Shown here one piece after another: positions 26,346-36,437 of a DNA stretch of 64,000 bases. Under the pieces are notes generated by a model. That model was not told where the DNA came from, made no database searches, and saw only the letters and a program-made list of their open reading frames with translations. A program made the translations under genes and the position numbers. Source of the DNA: Conservatibacter flavescens. GTDB taxonomy: Bacteria; Pseudomonadota; Gammaproteobacteria; Enterobacterales; Pasteurellaceae. Within the stretch, counting starts at the first letter, position 1; every line of letters begins with the position of its first letter. The stretch spans positions 1 through 64,000 of the forward strand of contig NZ_PHHA01000026.1 of NCBI RefSeq assembly GCF_002795425.1, written 5' to 3'.

Positions 26346-27641
26346 TTAGTTTTGATTAAGATATGGTGACCAAGCAGGGAATTTAACTTGCCCATCATTT
26401 CCTGGCAACCGAGCTTTAAAGCGTCCGTCTGCGGACACTAATTGTAGCACCTTTCCTACGCCTTGTGTAGAGCTATAAATAACCATAATACCATTTGGTG
26501 AAAAGCTTGGGCTTTCATCAAGGAAAGTCGAGCTAAGCACTTCGGTAACGCCCGTTGTCATATCTTTTTTAACAAGGTTGTCACCTGACACCATGATTAA
26601 TGTTTTACCGTCGTCTGAAATTTTGCCACTAAAACTGCGACCACCAGTGCCTACCAATGATGCTCCACCACCAGATGAGCTCATTTGATAAACTTGCGGT
26701 GAACCGCCTCTATCGGATGTGAACAATATCGTTCCGCTATCCGGCGACCAGCTTGGTTCCGTATTATTCCCCGCACCACTCGTCAATTGCGTTGTTTGCC
26801 CACTACCCAAATTCATTACATAAATATTCAACAAGCCATCTTTACTAGATGAAAATGCCAAACGTGTACCATCTGGCGAGAATGCCGGCGCACCATTATG
26901 CCCCTTAAAAGAAGCTGCAACTTTACGCGCACCAGATTTTAAATCTTGAATCACCAATTGCGATTTTTTATTCTCAAATGTCACATAAGCTAAACGTTTA
27001 CCATCTGGAGACCACGCCGGTGACATTAAAGGCTGAGCACTACGATTTACAACAAACTGGTTATAGCCATCATAATCAGAAACACGTAGTTCATAAGAAC
27101 CATTATTTTTTTGTACCACATAAGCAATACGCGTTCTAAATGCACCCTTAATTGCAGTCAGTTTTTCAAACACCTCGTCACTGACTGTATGAGCACCATA
27201 TCTGATCCACTGTGGTGTTACGGTATATTGATTTTGAGACAGAACCGCGCCAGGTGTTCCTGTTGCGCCAACGGTATCCACAAGTTGATACGCGATACTA
27301 TAACCATTACCAGATGGGGTGACTTGTCCCACCACAATGGCATCAATGCCTAATGCAGCCCAAGCATCCGGTGTAACTTCCGCTGCAGAAGTTGGCTGTT
27401 GTGGCATTCTGTTAACAGCAATAGGATTAAATTTTCCACTATTCCGTAGATCCGCTGCAACAATTTCACCTACATTTGCTGGCGCACTACCTGGACCATT
27501 CCATTTAAACGGCACCACCGCAATAGGGCGAGCGCCATCAACACCTTCGTCAATGACAATACGCACTTCTGCTTGAACGATATTTGAGATAAACAGTATA
27601 AATACTGCCAATAAACTCGATAAACGAGTAAATAATTTCAT
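26346..27641 (-). CDS. tolB: Periplasmic Tol-Pal protein TolB
   Basis: A 431-residue periplasmic protein with a signal peptide (about 1-24, ending NIVQA), an N-terminal domain (about 25-160) that contacts TolA, and a six-bladed beta-propeller with repeated blocks of the kind [39 protein letters not shown] and [13 protein letters not shown]. It binds Pal and frees it from the wall at the division site. It lies between tolA and pal in the canonical order. Confidence 0.96.
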   Translation of the reverse strand: MKLFTRLSSLLAVFILFISNIVQAEVRIVIDEGVDGARPIAVVPFKWNGPGSAPANVGEIVAADLRNSGKFNPIAVNRMPQQPTSAAEVTPDAWAALGIDAIVVGQVTPSGNGYSIAYQLVDTVGATGTPGAVLSQNQYTVTPQWIRYGAHTVSDEVFEKLTAIKGAFRTRIAYVVQKNNGSYELRVSDYDGYNQFVVNRSAQPLMSPAWSPDGKRLAYVTFENKKSQLVIQDLKSGARKVAASFKGHNGAPAFSPDGTRLAFSSSKDGLLNIYVMNLGSGQTTQLTSGAGNNTEPSWSPDSGTILFTSDRGGSPQVYQMSSSGGGASLVGTGGRSFSGKISDDGKTLIMVSGDNLVKKDMTTGVTEVLSSTFLDESPSFSPNGIMVIYSSTQGVGKVLQLVSADGRFKARLPGNDGQVKFPAWSPYLNQN

Positions 27642-27689
27642 TGTTAACCCCTATGTTGGATTTACGACATTACCACTATAAACCAAAAA

Positions 27690-28895
27690 TTATTTAATAT
27701 CAAAATCAATAATTGGTGTTTTATATCGGCTATAAATTTCATCTGATGGTGCGGCTGGCACTTTTTTAGTCCTTGCCACTGCACTCATCGCTGCACTACA
27801 AATGTCATCTGGTCCTGAAACTCTTTGGTAATTAGAGATAGTACCATCGCGCTGTAATGTGATACGAATACTACACACTTTGCCCGCAAAACTCGGATCT
27901 TTCAAAAAGCGTCGCTGAATCTCACGCTTGATCACTCCGGCATATTGGTCACCTGTTCGTCCACCATTGCCTGTTCCCGCGCCAGCACCACTCCCGGCCG
28001 AACCTTGTTTATTCGCGTTCCCACCTCGTGAAGCGCTACCTCCACCTATTTCTCCACCATTTAGAAAGTCATCTAATGCCGCTTGTTCCGCTTTACGTTT
28101 TGCTGCAGCTTCGGCTTTTGCTTTAGCTTCACGTTCGGCTTTCGCCTTAGCCTCCGCTTTTGCTTTGGCTTCACGCTCGGCTTTTGCCTTCGCCTCTGCC
28201 TCAGCTTTCGCTTTAGCTTCACGTTCGGCTTTTGCTTTTGCCTCAGCTTCAGCTTTCGCCTTAGCTTCACGCTCTGCTTTTGCTTTCGCATCTGCTTCTG
28301 CTTTCGCTTTTTCTTGTGCAGCTTTTTCCTGTTCTGCTTTACGCTTTTCAGCTGCTGCTTTCGCTTTGGCTTCTTCCTCTGCTTGTTTAGCTGCAGCGGC
28401 TAAACGTTTAGCTTCAGCCTCTGCTTTCAACTTGGCCGCTTCAGCCGCTTTTTTAGCAGCGGCTTCCTCTGCTAACTGCTTCTGTTTCAACGCTTCTTCT
28501 TTTGCTTTTTCTGCTTGCGCTTTTTGTTGTTCAGCCAGCTGTCTTTGACGTTCTTGTTCCATGCGACGCTGTGCTTCTTCCTGACGTTGTCTCTCCAAAG
28601 CTTCTTGGCGTTGTTGCTCAAGCTCGGCCTTATCATCTGTTGGCTCTGGCTCCGGTTGCTTTTTAGCTGGTTCAGTTTGCCCTTTTTTCTGCTGTTGAAT
28701 GCGTCCCCATTCTGCAGCGGCAGCCCCTGTATCCACCATGACAGCTCCCATCACATCGCCATCACCTTCGCCGCCCCCCATCACCTCAATTTTAGTATAA
28801 AGTGAGCCTAAAATGAGTAAGCCAAACAAGATGATATGCAAGATAACAGAAGTCAAAACAGCACTTTTGAATTTCTTTTGTTCTTTATTCTGCAC
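27690..28895 (-). CDS. tolA: Tol-Pal inner-membrane bridging protein TolA
   Basis: A 401-residue protein with three regions: an N-terminal membrane helix (about 13-33), a very long Lys/Ala/Glu helical rod (about 75-275), and a C-terminal domain (about 310-401, with two cysteines in GKVCSIRI and DDICSAAM) that contacts TolB and Pal. The rod contains near-exact repeats of about 16 residues (AKAEREAKAKAEAEAK) at about 195-260, coded by matching DNA repeats at 28100-28300. The rod spans the periplasm and is energised by TolQR. A Gly/Ser-rich hinge (about 278-310) precedes the last domain. Repeat number probably varies between strains. Confidence 0.95.
   Translation of the reverse strand: MQNKEQKKFKSAVLTSVILHIILFGLLILGSLYTKIEVMGGGEGDGDVMGAVMVDTGAAAAEWGRIQQQKKGQTEPAKKQPEPEPTDDKAELEQQRQEALERQRQEEAQRRMEQERQRQLAEQQKAQAEKAKEEALKQKQLAEEAAAKKAAEAAKLKAEAEAKRLAAAAKQAEEEAKAKAAAEKRKAEQEKAAQEKAKAEADAKAKAEREAKAKAEAEAKAKAEREAKAKAEAEAKAKAEREAKAKAEAKAKAEREAKAKAEAAAKRKAEQAALDDFLNGGEIGGGSASRGGNANKQGSAGSGAGAGTGNGGRTGDQYAGVIKREIQRRFLKDPSFAGKVCSIRITLQRDGTISNYQRVSGPDDICSAAMSAVARTKKVPAAPSDEIYSRYKTPIIDFDIK
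28100..28300 (-). repeat. In-frame tandem repeats in tolA
   Basis: DNA units of about 48 bp, each coding a version of AKAEREAKAKAEAEAK, recur about four times. They keep the reading frame, so unit gain or loss would change the rod length by 16 residues without frameshift. Confidence 0.75.
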
Positions 28896-28920
28896 AATCT
28901 TTCCTATTGTTGCATCACAA

Positions 28921-29343
28921 TTAAATTGGGTTTGTCATTAAGCCGACAGATTTTACCCCTGCTAAATGAAGAAGATTAAGCGCTTTAATCACTTCTTCAT
29001 AAGGTACATCTTTCGCACCACCAACTAAAAAAGTTGTGTTGTTGTCTTGTTCAAACAACTCTTTTGACATTTGTGTCACCATGCCTTCTGTCAATCCTTC
29101 TGTTCGTTCACCACCAACAGATAAACTATATTGACCAATACCTGATACTTCTAAAATAACTGGGGTTTTATCTTCATTTGATACGTTTTGGCTGTCCACA
29201 GAATCAGGTAATTCTACTTGCACACTTTGGCTGATAATTGGTGCTGTTGCCATAAAAATTAATAGCAACACCAACAATACATCAAGGAAAGGCACGATGT
29301 TAATTTCTGATTTCATGTCCCGACGTTTACGGCGATAAGACAT
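28921..29343 (-). CDS. tolR: Tol-Pal stator/motor protein TolR
   Basis: A 140-residue ExbD/TolR-family protein with one membrane helix (about 18-38; INIVPFLDVLLVLLLIFMATAP) carrying the conserved proton-path aspartate in PFLDVLLVLL, and a periplasmic domain. With TolQ it converts proton motive force into movement of TolA. It ends 25 bp before tolA starts. An inverted pair of uptake sequences with a T-run separates it from tolQ. Confidence 0.95.
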   Translation of the reverse strand: MSYRRKRRDMKSEINIVPFLDVLLVLLLIFMATAPIISQSVQVELPDSVDSQNVSNEDKTPVILEVSGIGQYSLSVGGERTEGLTEGMVTQMSKELFEQDNNTTFLVGGAKDVPYEEVIKALNLLHLAGVKSVGLMTNPI

Positions 29344-29364
29344 ATTTTCCTCTTAAATTCTTCG

Positions 29365-29410
29365 AAAAAACAGACCGCACTTTATGCAACAGATTTCAAA
29401 AAGTGCGGTT
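29365..29410 (-). terminator. Inverted uptake-sequence hairpin between tolQ and tolR
   Basis: On the minus strand ACCGCACTT (29409-29401) and AAGTGCGGT (29382-29374) form a perfect 9-bp stem with an 18-nt loop, followed after CTG by six T residues (29370-29365). It has the form of an intrinsic terminator, but it lies inside the tol operon, so it may be a partial terminator. Confidence 0.6.
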
Positions 29411-29427
29411 ATAATATCAGGATATTT

Positions 29428-30117
29428 TTAGCTATTTTTTTGTTGCGCAAATACCTGACGGTGTAAGATCGTTGTAAACTCGTCGATAAAATTACCGTAA
29501 TTTTGTTCAAGTTTATTCACACGCAAACTCAAGCGATTGTATGCCATTACAGCAGGAATCGCGGCAAATAGGCCGATTGCGGTTGCAATTAATGCTTCAG
29601 CAATACCTGGTGCAACCATTTGTAATGTTGCCTGTTTCGCGCTACTTAACGCCATGAAGGCATGCATAATCCCCCAAACCGTTCCAAATAACCCGATGTA
29701 CGGGCTGATAGATGCGACTGTGGCTAAAAAAGGCACACTTGTTTCAAGGCCTTCGATTTCACGGTTCATTGCTAAATTCATCGCACGAGAACTCCCCTGA
29801 ATAATAGATTCCGGTGCATCTGGATTTGCTTGTTTTAAGCGAGAAAACTCCTTAAAGCCCACATAAAAAATTTGTTCACTCCCCGCTAAACCATCACGGC
29901 GATTAGACAATCCTTCATAGAGTTTATTTAAATCCTCTCCTGACCAAAAGCGATCTTCAAAGGTTGTCGAATCTTTGAGCGCACGGGTTAAAATGCGACT
30001 ACGCTGAATAATAATTGCCCAAGAAATCACCGAGAAAAGAATTAAAACAACAATCACAAGTTGGACAACAATACTGGCTTTTAGAAATAACTCTAAAAAG
30101 TTTAATTCACTAGACAT
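29428..30117 (-). CDS. tolQ: Tol-Pal motor channel protein TolQ
   Basis: A 229-residue MotA/TolQ/ExbB-family protein with three membrane helices (about 9-33, 128-150, 165-190). Family marks are [39 protein letters not shown] and the long [14 protein letters not shown]...[12 protein letters not shown] segment of the proton channel. The start at 30117 is chosen because GGAG lies 6 bases ahead and it matches the family N terminus; the longer frame to 30150 does not. It follows ybgC by 25 bp. Confidence 0.95.
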   Translation of the reverse strand: MSSELNFLELFLKASIVVQLVIVVLILFSVISWAIIIQRSRILTRALKDSTTFEDRFWSGEDLNKLYEGLSNRRDGLAGSEQIFYVGFKEFSRLKQANPDAPESIIQGSSRAMNLAMNREIEGLETSVPFLATVASISPYIGLFGTVWGIMHAFMALSSAKQATLQMVAPGIAEALIATAIGLFAAIPAVMAYNRLSLRVNKLEQNYGNFIDEFTTILHRQVFAQQKNS

Positions 30118-30142
30118 TAAATACTCCGTTGAAGTGTCTATT

Positions 30143-30568
30143 TTATTCAAATTTATGGGTCAATAAGGCTGTTTTTATTCCCTCTGGAATAGCAACAGGT
30201 TTCATTTTCCCAAGATCAACAGAAGCCACTTTGACGGTGGCTTTACATAAGATAACCTCTTCTTTTTTCAAGGTTTGCTCAAATATAATCGTAGCGCCCT
30301 TTAATGCTCCGATTTGCGTTTCGACAGTCAGTAGATCGTCTAATTTTGCCGCTAATCGGAAATCAATGGTCATATTACGCACAACAAAAGCAATTTGCTC
30401 TTGATTCAATATTGCTTGCTGAGAAAAAGAAAGCGTTCTTAAATATTCCGTTCTTGCACGCTCAAAAAAATGTAGATAACGCGCATGATAAACGACCCCA
30501 CCTGCATCGGTATCTTCATAATACACTCGAACAGGAAAACAAAATATAGATTGTGTTAACGTTGTCAT
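30143..30568 (-). CDS. ybgC: Acyl-CoA thioesterase YbgC
   Basis: A hot-dog-fold thioesterase of 141 residues from the chosen start. The motif [26 protein letters not shown] holds the catalytic Asp in DTDAGG. Family members hydrolyse short or phospholipid-linked acyl-CoA or acyl-ACP, and E. coli YbgC sits at the inner membrane with lipid synthesis enzymes. The ATG at 30568 is preferred (family N terminus, purine-rich AAAGAAAG upstream); an in-frame ATG at 30595 would add nine residues. It is the first gene of the tol-pal operon, the usual place. Confidence 0.9.
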   Translation of the reverse strand: MTTLTQSIFCFPVRVYYEDTDAGGVVYHARYLHFFERARTEYLRTLSFSQQAILNQEQIAFVVRNMTIDFRLAAKLDDLLTVETQIGALKGATIIFEQTLKKEEVILCKATVKVASVDLGKMKPVAIPEGIKTALLTHKFE

Positions 30569-30724
30569 GACTTTCTTTTCTCTTAATCTCTGCAAGTTAT
30601 TTTAATCATTAAAATAAACAGGCTGATTTTGGCGCTATTGTAGTGAGAGTATAATCAATAAGCAAGTCCCTAAGTATGGTAAACAACAAAAAAACTTAAG
30701 GACACTTAGCTCATTTATCTTTCA

Positions 30725-31012
30725 TCACATTAATAGACCCCAAATAAGAGAAATAGTTCCCACTATCCAGCCAATGACAGGGTGAAATAGAATTTGCCAT
30801 AAAAGAAAACGGAAAGTGAATCCAATTCCATGGATCCATAAAATGCCATTACTCCAGACAATAAGTAATACGATGAGCGGATTAACCGTGCGAAGCTGGG
30901 TTGCAAATTCGTTGATGTTAAAGAAGAAACATCCCGTAAGCACAACGGCAAGAATAAGTGAAAGGGTTCGTAACGAACCCTTATTTGTGAATTGATAAAG
31001 TGAATCCATCAT
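30725..31012 (-). CDS. ybgE: Cyd operon membrane protein YbgE
   Basis: A 95-residue protein with three hydrophobic segments (about 15-33, 43-62 and 70-92), matching the YbgE family found after cydAB(X) in gamma-proteobacteria. Its function is not established; it is usually coexpressed with cytochrome bd. The frame opens with ATGATG right after cydX, with AAAGGGA immediately before, so either methionine may be used. It ends 156 bp before ybgC. Confidence 0.88.
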   Translation of the reverse strand: MMDSLYQFTNKGSLRTLSLILAVVLTGCFFFNINEFATQLRTVNPLIVLLIVWSNGILWIHGIGFTFRFLLWQILFHPVIGWIVGTISLIWGLLM

Positions 31013-31017
31013 TCCCT

Positions 31018-31116
31018 TTACTCGTCAAATTTACCTGTTTTTTCAATACTGATAGTAATGACGACTGATAACATAATCGCTAACAAAACGCCAAATACCC
31101 AAATTGCATAAAACAT
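31018..31116 (-). CDS. cydX: Cytochrome bd accessory subunit CydX
   Basis: A 32-residue membrane peptide (starts MFYAIWVFGVLLAIMLSVV, ends EKTGKFDE) located directly after cydB with a GGAGA ribosome site. The YAIWVFG start and single helix match CydX, which binds CydA and stabilises the haems of cytochrome bd oxidase. It is easily missed because of its size. The next gene, ybgE, starts 5 bp later. Confidence 0.95.
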   Translation of the reverse strand: MFYAIWVFGVLLAIMLSVVITISIEKTGKFDE

Positions 31117-31127
31117 ATTTTCTCTCC

Positions 31128-32264
31128 TTAGTATAATGAGGTTTTGTTCTCTTCAATATAATCTTTATCCAAACGTCCATACATTTTAGAGTATGCCCAG
31201 ATTGTATAAGATAACAAAATTACCACAAAGATTAAGGTTAGACCAAACATAAGCTTTAAGGTTAATTCACTTGATGTCGCATCCCACATCAATAAACTCA
31301 TATTCGGGTGAGTAATTGATGGCATGATGAATGGGAACATTGCTACGCCTGCTGTTAAAATTACCCCCGCCATAGTTAATGCTGAGAAGAAGAAAGCAAA
31401 ACCAGAGCGATTAGCTTTTGAAGCTAGGATATTTAACAATGCGCCACCCACTGCTAATGCAGGGAAAATGTAAAGTATCGGTGCGGCTTTATAGTTATTG
31501 AACCATGCAGCTGCCTCGATAGCGACTTCTTTATTCAATGGAGATGATGGCCCCTGTGTATCAATCACAGATTTAACCACAAAACCATCTTTAAATAATA
31601 GCCACACACCAGCAAGCACAAACGTAATTAAGGTTGCGAATGCGCCTACTTGAGTAATTGCGCGTGCGCGATCACGTAGTTCATCAGTGGTTTTCATTTG
31701 TAACCATGCTGCGCCATGAGTCGTTAACATGGATACGCTGATTAAACCACACAACAATGCAAATGGATTGAGTAATTCAAAGAATCCACCAGTATATTGC
31801 ACTTGCATTAAGTTATTAAACTCAAATGGTACACCTTGTAATAAGTTACCAAATGCAACACCAAAGACTAATGATGGCACAAATCCACCAATAAACAGGC
31901 CAATATCCCAAGCTTTACGCCATGTCGGGCTATCAACTTTCGCGCGATACTCGAAACCTACTGGTCTAAAGAATAAGGCTGCGAGTACGAGAATCATCGC
32001 AATAAAAAACCCGGAGAAAGAAGTGGCATAAACTGTTGGCCATGCTGCAAACATTGCACCACCGGCAGTTAACAACCAAACTTGGTTGCCGTCCCAGTGT
32101 GGTGCAATGGTATTGATCATGATGCGTTTTTCCACTTCCTTTTTACCTGCAAAAGGCAATAGGTTCAATACGCCCATATCAAAACCATCGGTAACTGCAA
32201 ATCCAATAAGCAATACGCCGATAAGCACCCACCAAATAAATCGTAAAAATTCGTAATCAATCAT
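31128..32264 (-). CDS. cydB: Cytochrome bd quinol oxidase subunit II
   Basis: A 378-residue integral membrane subunit with about nine helices. Family blocks include the start FLRFIWWVLIGVLLIGFAVTDGFDMG, then HWDGNQVWLLTAGGAMFAAWP and FPFIMPSITHPNMSLLMWDATSS. With CydA it reduces oxygen to water using quinol, with high oxygen affinity. It lies 14 bp after cydA and is followed by cydX. Confidence 0.97.
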   Translation of the reverse strand: MIDYEFLRFIWWVLIGVLLIGFAVTDGFDMGVLNLLPFAGKKEVEKRIMINTIAPHWDGNQVWLLTAGGAMFAAWPTVYATSFSGFFIAMILVLAALFFRPVGFEYRAKVDSPTWRKAWDIGLFIGGFVPSLVFGVAFGNLLQGVPFEFNNLMQVQYTGGFFELLNPFALLCGLISVSMLTTHGAAWLQMKTTDELRDRARAITQVGAFATLITFVLAGVWLLFKDGFVVKSVIDTQGPSSPLNKEVAIEAAAWFNNYKAAPILYIFPALAVGGALLNILASKANRSGFAFFFSALTMAGVILTAGVAMFPFIMPSITHPNMSLLMWDATSSELTLKLMFGLTLIFVVILLSYTIWAYSKMYGRLDKDYIEENKTSLY

Positions 32265-32278
32265 GACTAGGCTCCTGC

Positions 32279-33829
32279 TTATTTAGATGATTGTTCAAAA
32301 TAGTAGCGACCGGTTTTTAATGAACTTGGACCCAATCTACCATATTTGAACATTAAATACATTTCTACAACAAGGAAGAGGGTATAAAGCGCACAGAGTA
32401 AACCGATTGCAAACCATAAATCACCTGTTGATAATGAAGAGTTTGCCACTCCGACAGGTAAAACTTCATAGATCGCCCATGGTTGACGGCCGTATTCTGC
32501 TAAGAACCAACCACTTTCAATTGCGATCCATGGTAATGGTAGCCCCCATAATAAGGCTTTTAAGAATAACGGACGAGTACCAACGGTATTACGTAAGTTT
32601 TGAATAAAGGCAAATCCAATAAGCAATAATAATAACCCACCAGCAGCCATCATGACACGGAATGACCAGAATGTTGGTCCTACATTCGGAATGGTATCGG
32701 CAGCAGCTTGCTTAATTTGCTCTTCTGTTGCATCAACAACATTATCAGTATAACGTTTTAACAATAAGCCAAATCCAAGATCTTTTGAAGCTTCTTTAAA
32801 CTGTGCTTTAGTCACGTCATCTGTTTGACCCGCACGCAGTTTTTCAAGCAGACCATACGCAACAATACCGTTACGCACACGCTCTTCATTTTGTTTTTGT
32901 AATTCAACTAACCCGGTAATTTCCTTATCTAAAGAACGTGTTGCAATGATCCCTGCCATATATGGAATTTGGAATTCAAAATCATTTTTCATTTCAGCTT
33001 GATTCGGCACAATCACAACATTCCAATTCGCTGGTGCTGGCTGGGTATGGAACTCCCCTTCCATTGCAGCTAATTTTACTGGTTGCGCACGGCCAATATC
33101 ATATCCAGATTCGTCACCCATGAATAAGACGGATAAAATAGAAATGAAGCCAAATGTAGCAGCGACTGAGAATGAACGTTTTGCAAAACCAAGATCACGG
33201 CCTTTCAAAATATAATAAGCACTGATTGCTAAAACAAACATTGCTCCGGATACATAACCCGCTGATAAAGTATGTAAGAATTTTGCCTGCGCAGTAGGAT
33301 TTAACCAAAGATCCATAAAGCTGGTCATTTCCATTCGCATGGTTTCAAAATTAAATTCCGAAGCCACTGGGTGTTGCATCCAACCGTTTGCAACAAGAAT
33401 CCACATTGCTGACAAATTAGAACCGAAAGCGACACAGTATGTCGATATTAGATGTTGACGCTTTGATAGACGGTTCCAACCAAATAAGAATAAACCAAAG
33501 AAAGTCGATTCTAAGAAGAAAGCTAATAGTGCTTCGATGGCTAATGGCGCCCCAAACACATCACCAACATAATGAGAATAATATGACCAGTTAGTACCAA
33601 ACTGGAATTCCATTGTAATACCAGTTGTTACCCCTAAAGCAAAGTTAATTGCAAATAACTTACCCCAGAATTTAGTCATGTCTTTATACACTTGTTTATC
33701 TGTTACCACATATAAGGTTTCCATAATCACAAGGATAAAAGAAAGCCCTAATGTTAATGGCACAAACAAAAAGTGATATAGCGCAGTTAACGCAAACTGC
33801 AATCTCGAGAGTTCAACAACGTCTAACAT
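32279..33829 (-). CDS. cydA: Cytochrome bd quinol oxidase subunit I
   Basis: A 516-residue haem-bearing subunit. The haem b595 ligand His is in [13 protein letters not shown] (about residue 18), the quinol-binding Q loop covers about 250-380, and the conserved [12 protein letters not shown] lies near 430-445. It is a terminal oxidase for growth at low oxygen. Translation starts at an ATG preceded by GGGTTGAGAG. The upstream gap contains an FNR box, in line with control by oxygen. Subunit genes follow in the order cydA, cydB, cydX, ybgE. Confidence 0.97.
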   Translation of the reverse strand: MLDVVELSRLQFALTALYHFLFVPLTLGLSFILVIMETLYVVTDKQVYKDMTKFWGKLFAINFALGVTTGITMEFQFGTNWSYYSHYVGDVFGAPLAIEALLAFFLESTFFGLFLFGWNRLSKRQHLISTYCVAFGSNLSAMWILVANGWMQHPVASEFNFETMRMEMTSFMDLWLNPTAQAKFLHTLSAGYVSGAMFVLAISAYYILKGRDLGFAKRSFSVAATFGFISILSVLFMGDESGYDIGRAQPVKLAAMEGEFHTQPAPANWNVVIVPNQAEMKNDFEFQIPYMAGIIATRSLDKEITGLVELQKQNEERVRNGIVAYGLLEKLRAGQTDDVTKAQFKEASKDLGFGLLLKRYTDNVVDATEEQIKQAAADTIPNVGPTFWSFRVMMAAGGLLLLLIGFAFIQNLRNTVGTRPLFLKALLWGLPLPWIAIESGWFLAEYGRQPWAIYEVLPVGVANSSLSTGDLWFAIGLLCALYTLFLVVEMYLMFKYGRLGPSSLKTGRYYFEQSSK

Positions 33830-34293
33830 CTCTCAACCCCTTGTACATGCTAATTAAGCTAATAAATGATTACTTTGTAACCACCCCATAATTCTTAAGA
33901 ATATTTTCTTAAGTGATTTTGAAACATTTCCATAATAACCAACTAAATTACTCAACTATAGGCATTTGATTATTATGCAAATAAATTCAATGAGCGATAT
34001 TCTACTACTAAAAATACGGATAAAAAATAGTAAAAATTGTATATTGATCACATTTTCAGATTTAAATCAAAAATAACTCTAAATAATTAGTAAAAAACTT
34101 CTTGATCTTCATCAAATTTAATATTTTTATTACAATAAATTAACAATTACATTAGATTACAATCTTATTTGCAGGGTAAAAGTGCGGTAAATTTTTCCGT
34201 TAAATTTGACTTTCAAACAAATTTCATAGAGTATGCCGTTTTATTTTATATAAAATTGTTCATTATTTAACACAATGCAGAGAACGAAATATC
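33830..34293. other. AT-rich divergent control region between cydA and mlaF
   Basis: A 464-bp gap with no open frame of note. It is very AT-rich and holds a perfect FNR box (34102-34115), a single good CRP half-site (TCACA at 34048), and an uptake sequence near 34187. ArcA sites are likely on biological grounds, but I could not pick one out reliably. Promoters for cydA and the mla operon must lie here. Confidence 0.6.
34102..34115. promoter_or_regulatory. FNR box upstream of cydAB and mlaF
   Basis: TTGATCTTCATCAA is a perfect match to the FNR consensus TTGAT-N4-ATCAA and is fully symmetric apart from the centre. It lies about 270 bp before cydA and 180 bp before mlaF. Control of cydAB is the likelier role because cytochrome bd is regulated by oxygen in relatives; the assignment to one side is inference. 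Confidence 0.8.
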
Positions 34294-35088
34294 ATGAGTG
34301 AGAATTTAATTGAAGTGAAAAATCTCACTTTTAAACGCGGTTCGCGCACAATTTATCAAGATCTGAATTTGTGCTTTCCAAAAGGCAAAATTACCGCCAT
34401 TATGGGGCCTTCAGGTATTGGTAAAACAACATTATTAAAACTTATTGGGGGACAACTTTATCCTGAATCAGGCCAAATTCTATTTGATGGTCAAGATATT
34501 TGTCGTCTGTCCAATGCTGATTTATATAAAGTTCGACAACGTATGGGAATGTTATTTCAATCCGGTGCCTTATTTACTGACATTTCCACCTTTGATAATG
34601 TCGCTTTCCCGATTCGGGAGCATTCTCAGCTGCCTGAAAAGCTTATCCGTAAAATCGTTCTAATGAAACTCGAAGCCGTCGGGCTACGTGGTGCGGCGGA
34701 TCTTATGCCTTCAGAATTGTCTGGCGGAATGGCTAGACGTGCTGCTCTCGCGCGAGCGATTGCCCTAGATCCGGATTTAATTATGTTTGATGAACCTTTT
34801 ACGGGGCAAGACCCGATTAGTATGGGGGTCATTTTAAGCTTAATTAAGCGATTAAATCAGGCGTTAAATCTCACTTCTATCGTGGTTTCACATGATGTTA
34901 ATGAGGTACTCAGTATTGCCGATTACGCCTATATTGTGGCAGACAAACGCGTGATTGCAGAGGGTACGGCAGAACAATTACTTAAAAGCCAAGATCCACA
35001 AGTATTACAGTTCTTACAAGGTGAAGCTGACGGTCCTGTACAATTCCATTATCCGGCGAAAGATTATATTGAGGAGTTATTTACATGA
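34294..35088 (+). CDS. mlaF: Lipid-asymmetry ABC transporter ATPase MlaF
   Basis: A 264-residue ABC ATPase. The Walker A loop is GPSGIGKTT (about 40-48), the signature [14 protein letters not shown] (about 148-161), Walker [14 protein letters not shown], and the switch histidine is in VVSHDVNE. With MlaE, MlaD and MlaB it forms the inner-membrane complex that moves phospholipids between inner and outer membranes, keeping lipopolysaccharide on the outer leaflet. Its end overlaps mlaE by 4 bp. The operon order mlaFEDCB is canonical. Confidence 0.96.
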   Translation: MSENLIEVKNLTFKRGSRTIYQDLNLCFPKGKITAIMGPSGIGKTTLLKLIGGQLYPESGQILFDGQDICRLSNADLYKVRQRMGMLFQSGALFTDISTFDNVAFPIREHSQLPEKLIRKIVLMKLEAVGLRGAADLMPSELSGGMARRAALARAIALDPDLIMFDEPFTGQDPISMGVILSLIKRLNQALNLTSIVVSHDVNEVLSIADYAYIVADKRVIAEGTAEQLLKSQDPQVLQFLQGEADGPVQFHYPAKDYIEELFT

Positions 35089-35867
35089 TAATTCAAGCTA
35101 TCTCTACGTTCGGACGTAAAGCAATCCATTTTTGTCGTGCAATGGGGCGTGCGAGTTTTATGTTATTTGGCGCCCTAGTTGGCAAGCCACAATTTCGTAA
35201 ACACTTTCCCTTGTTAATCAAGCAATTGCACGTATTAGGCGTACAATCCTTACTGATTATACTTCTATCTGGTCTGTTTATCGGTATGGTATTAGGCTTA
35301 CAAGGTTATGTCGTTTTAGTCGATTTTTCTGCGGAAAGTAGCTTAGGTCAATTGGTTGCCCTTTCCCTATTAAGAGAATTAGGCCCTGTTGTCACCGCAC
35401 TTTTATTTGCAGGACGAGCAGGCTCTGCCTTAACCGCAGAAATAGGCTTAATGAAAGCGACCGAACAACTTTCTAGTTTAGAAATGATGGCGGTTGACCC
35501 ATTACGTCGGGTCATTGCTCCTCGTTTTTGGGCAGGGATTATTGCCATGCCACTCTTATCCCTTATTTTTATTGCGATTGGTATTTGGGGGGGCGCACTT
35601 GTGGGTGTTGATTGGAAAGGTGTCGATTCTGGTAGTTTTTGGTCTGTGATGCAAAATTCTGTCACTTGGGGATATGATATTCTAAATGGCTTTATTAAAA
35701 GTGTATGTTTTGCCATTGCTGTTGTTTGGATAGCACTATTTAATGGCTATGACTCTGTGCCGACCTCAGAAGGAATTAGTAAAGCGACTACCCGTACAGT
35801 GGTTCACGCCTCACTCCTTGTACTAGGGCTTGATTTTGTATTAACCGCCATGATGTTTGGTGGCTAA
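35085..35867 (+). CDS. mlaE: Lipid-asymmetry permease MlaE
   Basis: A 260-residue membrane permease with about five helices. The family core [16 protein letters not shown], then [36 protein letters not shown] (about residues 85-120) and [17 protein letters not shown], is typical of MlaE/YrbE. It dimerises and binds a ring of MlaD. The ATG overlaps the end of mlaF, and mlaD starts 40 bp downstream after an uptake sequence at about 35868. Confidence 0.96.
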   Translation: MIIQAISTFGRKAIHFCRAMGRASFMLFGALVGKPQFRKHFPLLIKQLHVLGVQSLLIILLSGLFIGMVLGLQGYVVLVDFSAESSLGQLVALSLLRELGPVVTALLFAGRAGSALTAEIGLMKATEQLSSLEMMAVDPLRRVIAPRFWAGIIAMPLLSLIFIAIGIWGGALVGVDWKGVDSGSFWSVMQNSVTWGYDILNGFIKSVCFAIAVVWIALFNGYDSVPTSEGISKATTRTVVHASLLVLGLDFVLTAMMFGG

Positions 35868-35907
35868 AAGTGCGGTCAAAAATAATGATTTTTTAGTAGG
35901 ATAAATT

Positions 35908-36408
35908 ATGCGACAAACAATTAAATATGAATTTTGGGTTGGACTATTTTTGCTATTAGGTATTAGCGCTTTAGTTTTTCTCGGTTTAAAAGTTGCCAAT
36001 GTGCAAGGTTTCAGTGAGTCTAAATCTTACAAGATTTACGCAACTTTTGATAATATTGGTGGACTAAAAGTCAGAGCGCCTCTCAAAATAGGTGGCGTTG
36101 TGATTGGACGTGTCACTGATATTACTTTAGATGAAAAAACTTATTTACCTAAAGTAAACATTGCAATTAATGCGGAATACAATAAAATTCCTGAAACAAG
36201 TTCATTATCTATTAAAACATCGGGTTTATTAGGTGAGCAATATATTGCACTGAATATTGGGTTTGATGATGGTGAAACCGCTATGTTAAAAGAGGGCTCA
36301 CAAATCTTAGATACCACGTCCGCTATGGTTTTAGAAGATCTTATCGGCCAATTTTTATATGGCGATAAAGAGAAAAAAGAAAATACTGAAGCAGAGACAG
36401 CACAGTAA
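35908..36408 (+). CDS. mlaD: MCE-domain lipid-binding protein MlaD
   Basis: A 166-residue protein with one N-terminal membrane helix (about 7-28) and one MCE domain (about 38-120; YATFDNIGGLKVRAPLKIGGVVIGRVTDI). MlaD forms a hexameric ring on MlaFE through which lipids pass. A hydrophobic C-terminal helix follows (SAMVLEDLIGQFLYG), then a charged tail (about 150-166) a little longer than the domain needs. Confidence 0.95.
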   Translation: MRQTIKYEFWVGLFLLLGISALVFLGLKVANVQGFSESKSYKIYATFDNIGGLKVRAPLKIGGVVIGRVTDITLDEKTYLPKVNIAINAEYNKIPETSSLSIKTSGLLGEQYIALNIGFDDGETAMLKEGSQILDTTSAMVLEDLIGQFLYGDKEKKENTEAETAQ

Positions 36409-36437
36409 TTTTTCGGAAAACACAATTGGAGACAAAT

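Noticed and set aside
28083-28548. Long open frames antisense to the tolA rod
   Set aside because: They are low-complexity mirror images of the Lys/Ala/Glu repeats and have no start context or family match.
34044-34056. Second CRP site in the cydA-mlaF gap
   Set aside because: Only the TCACA half is good; the left half matches at two of five positions.
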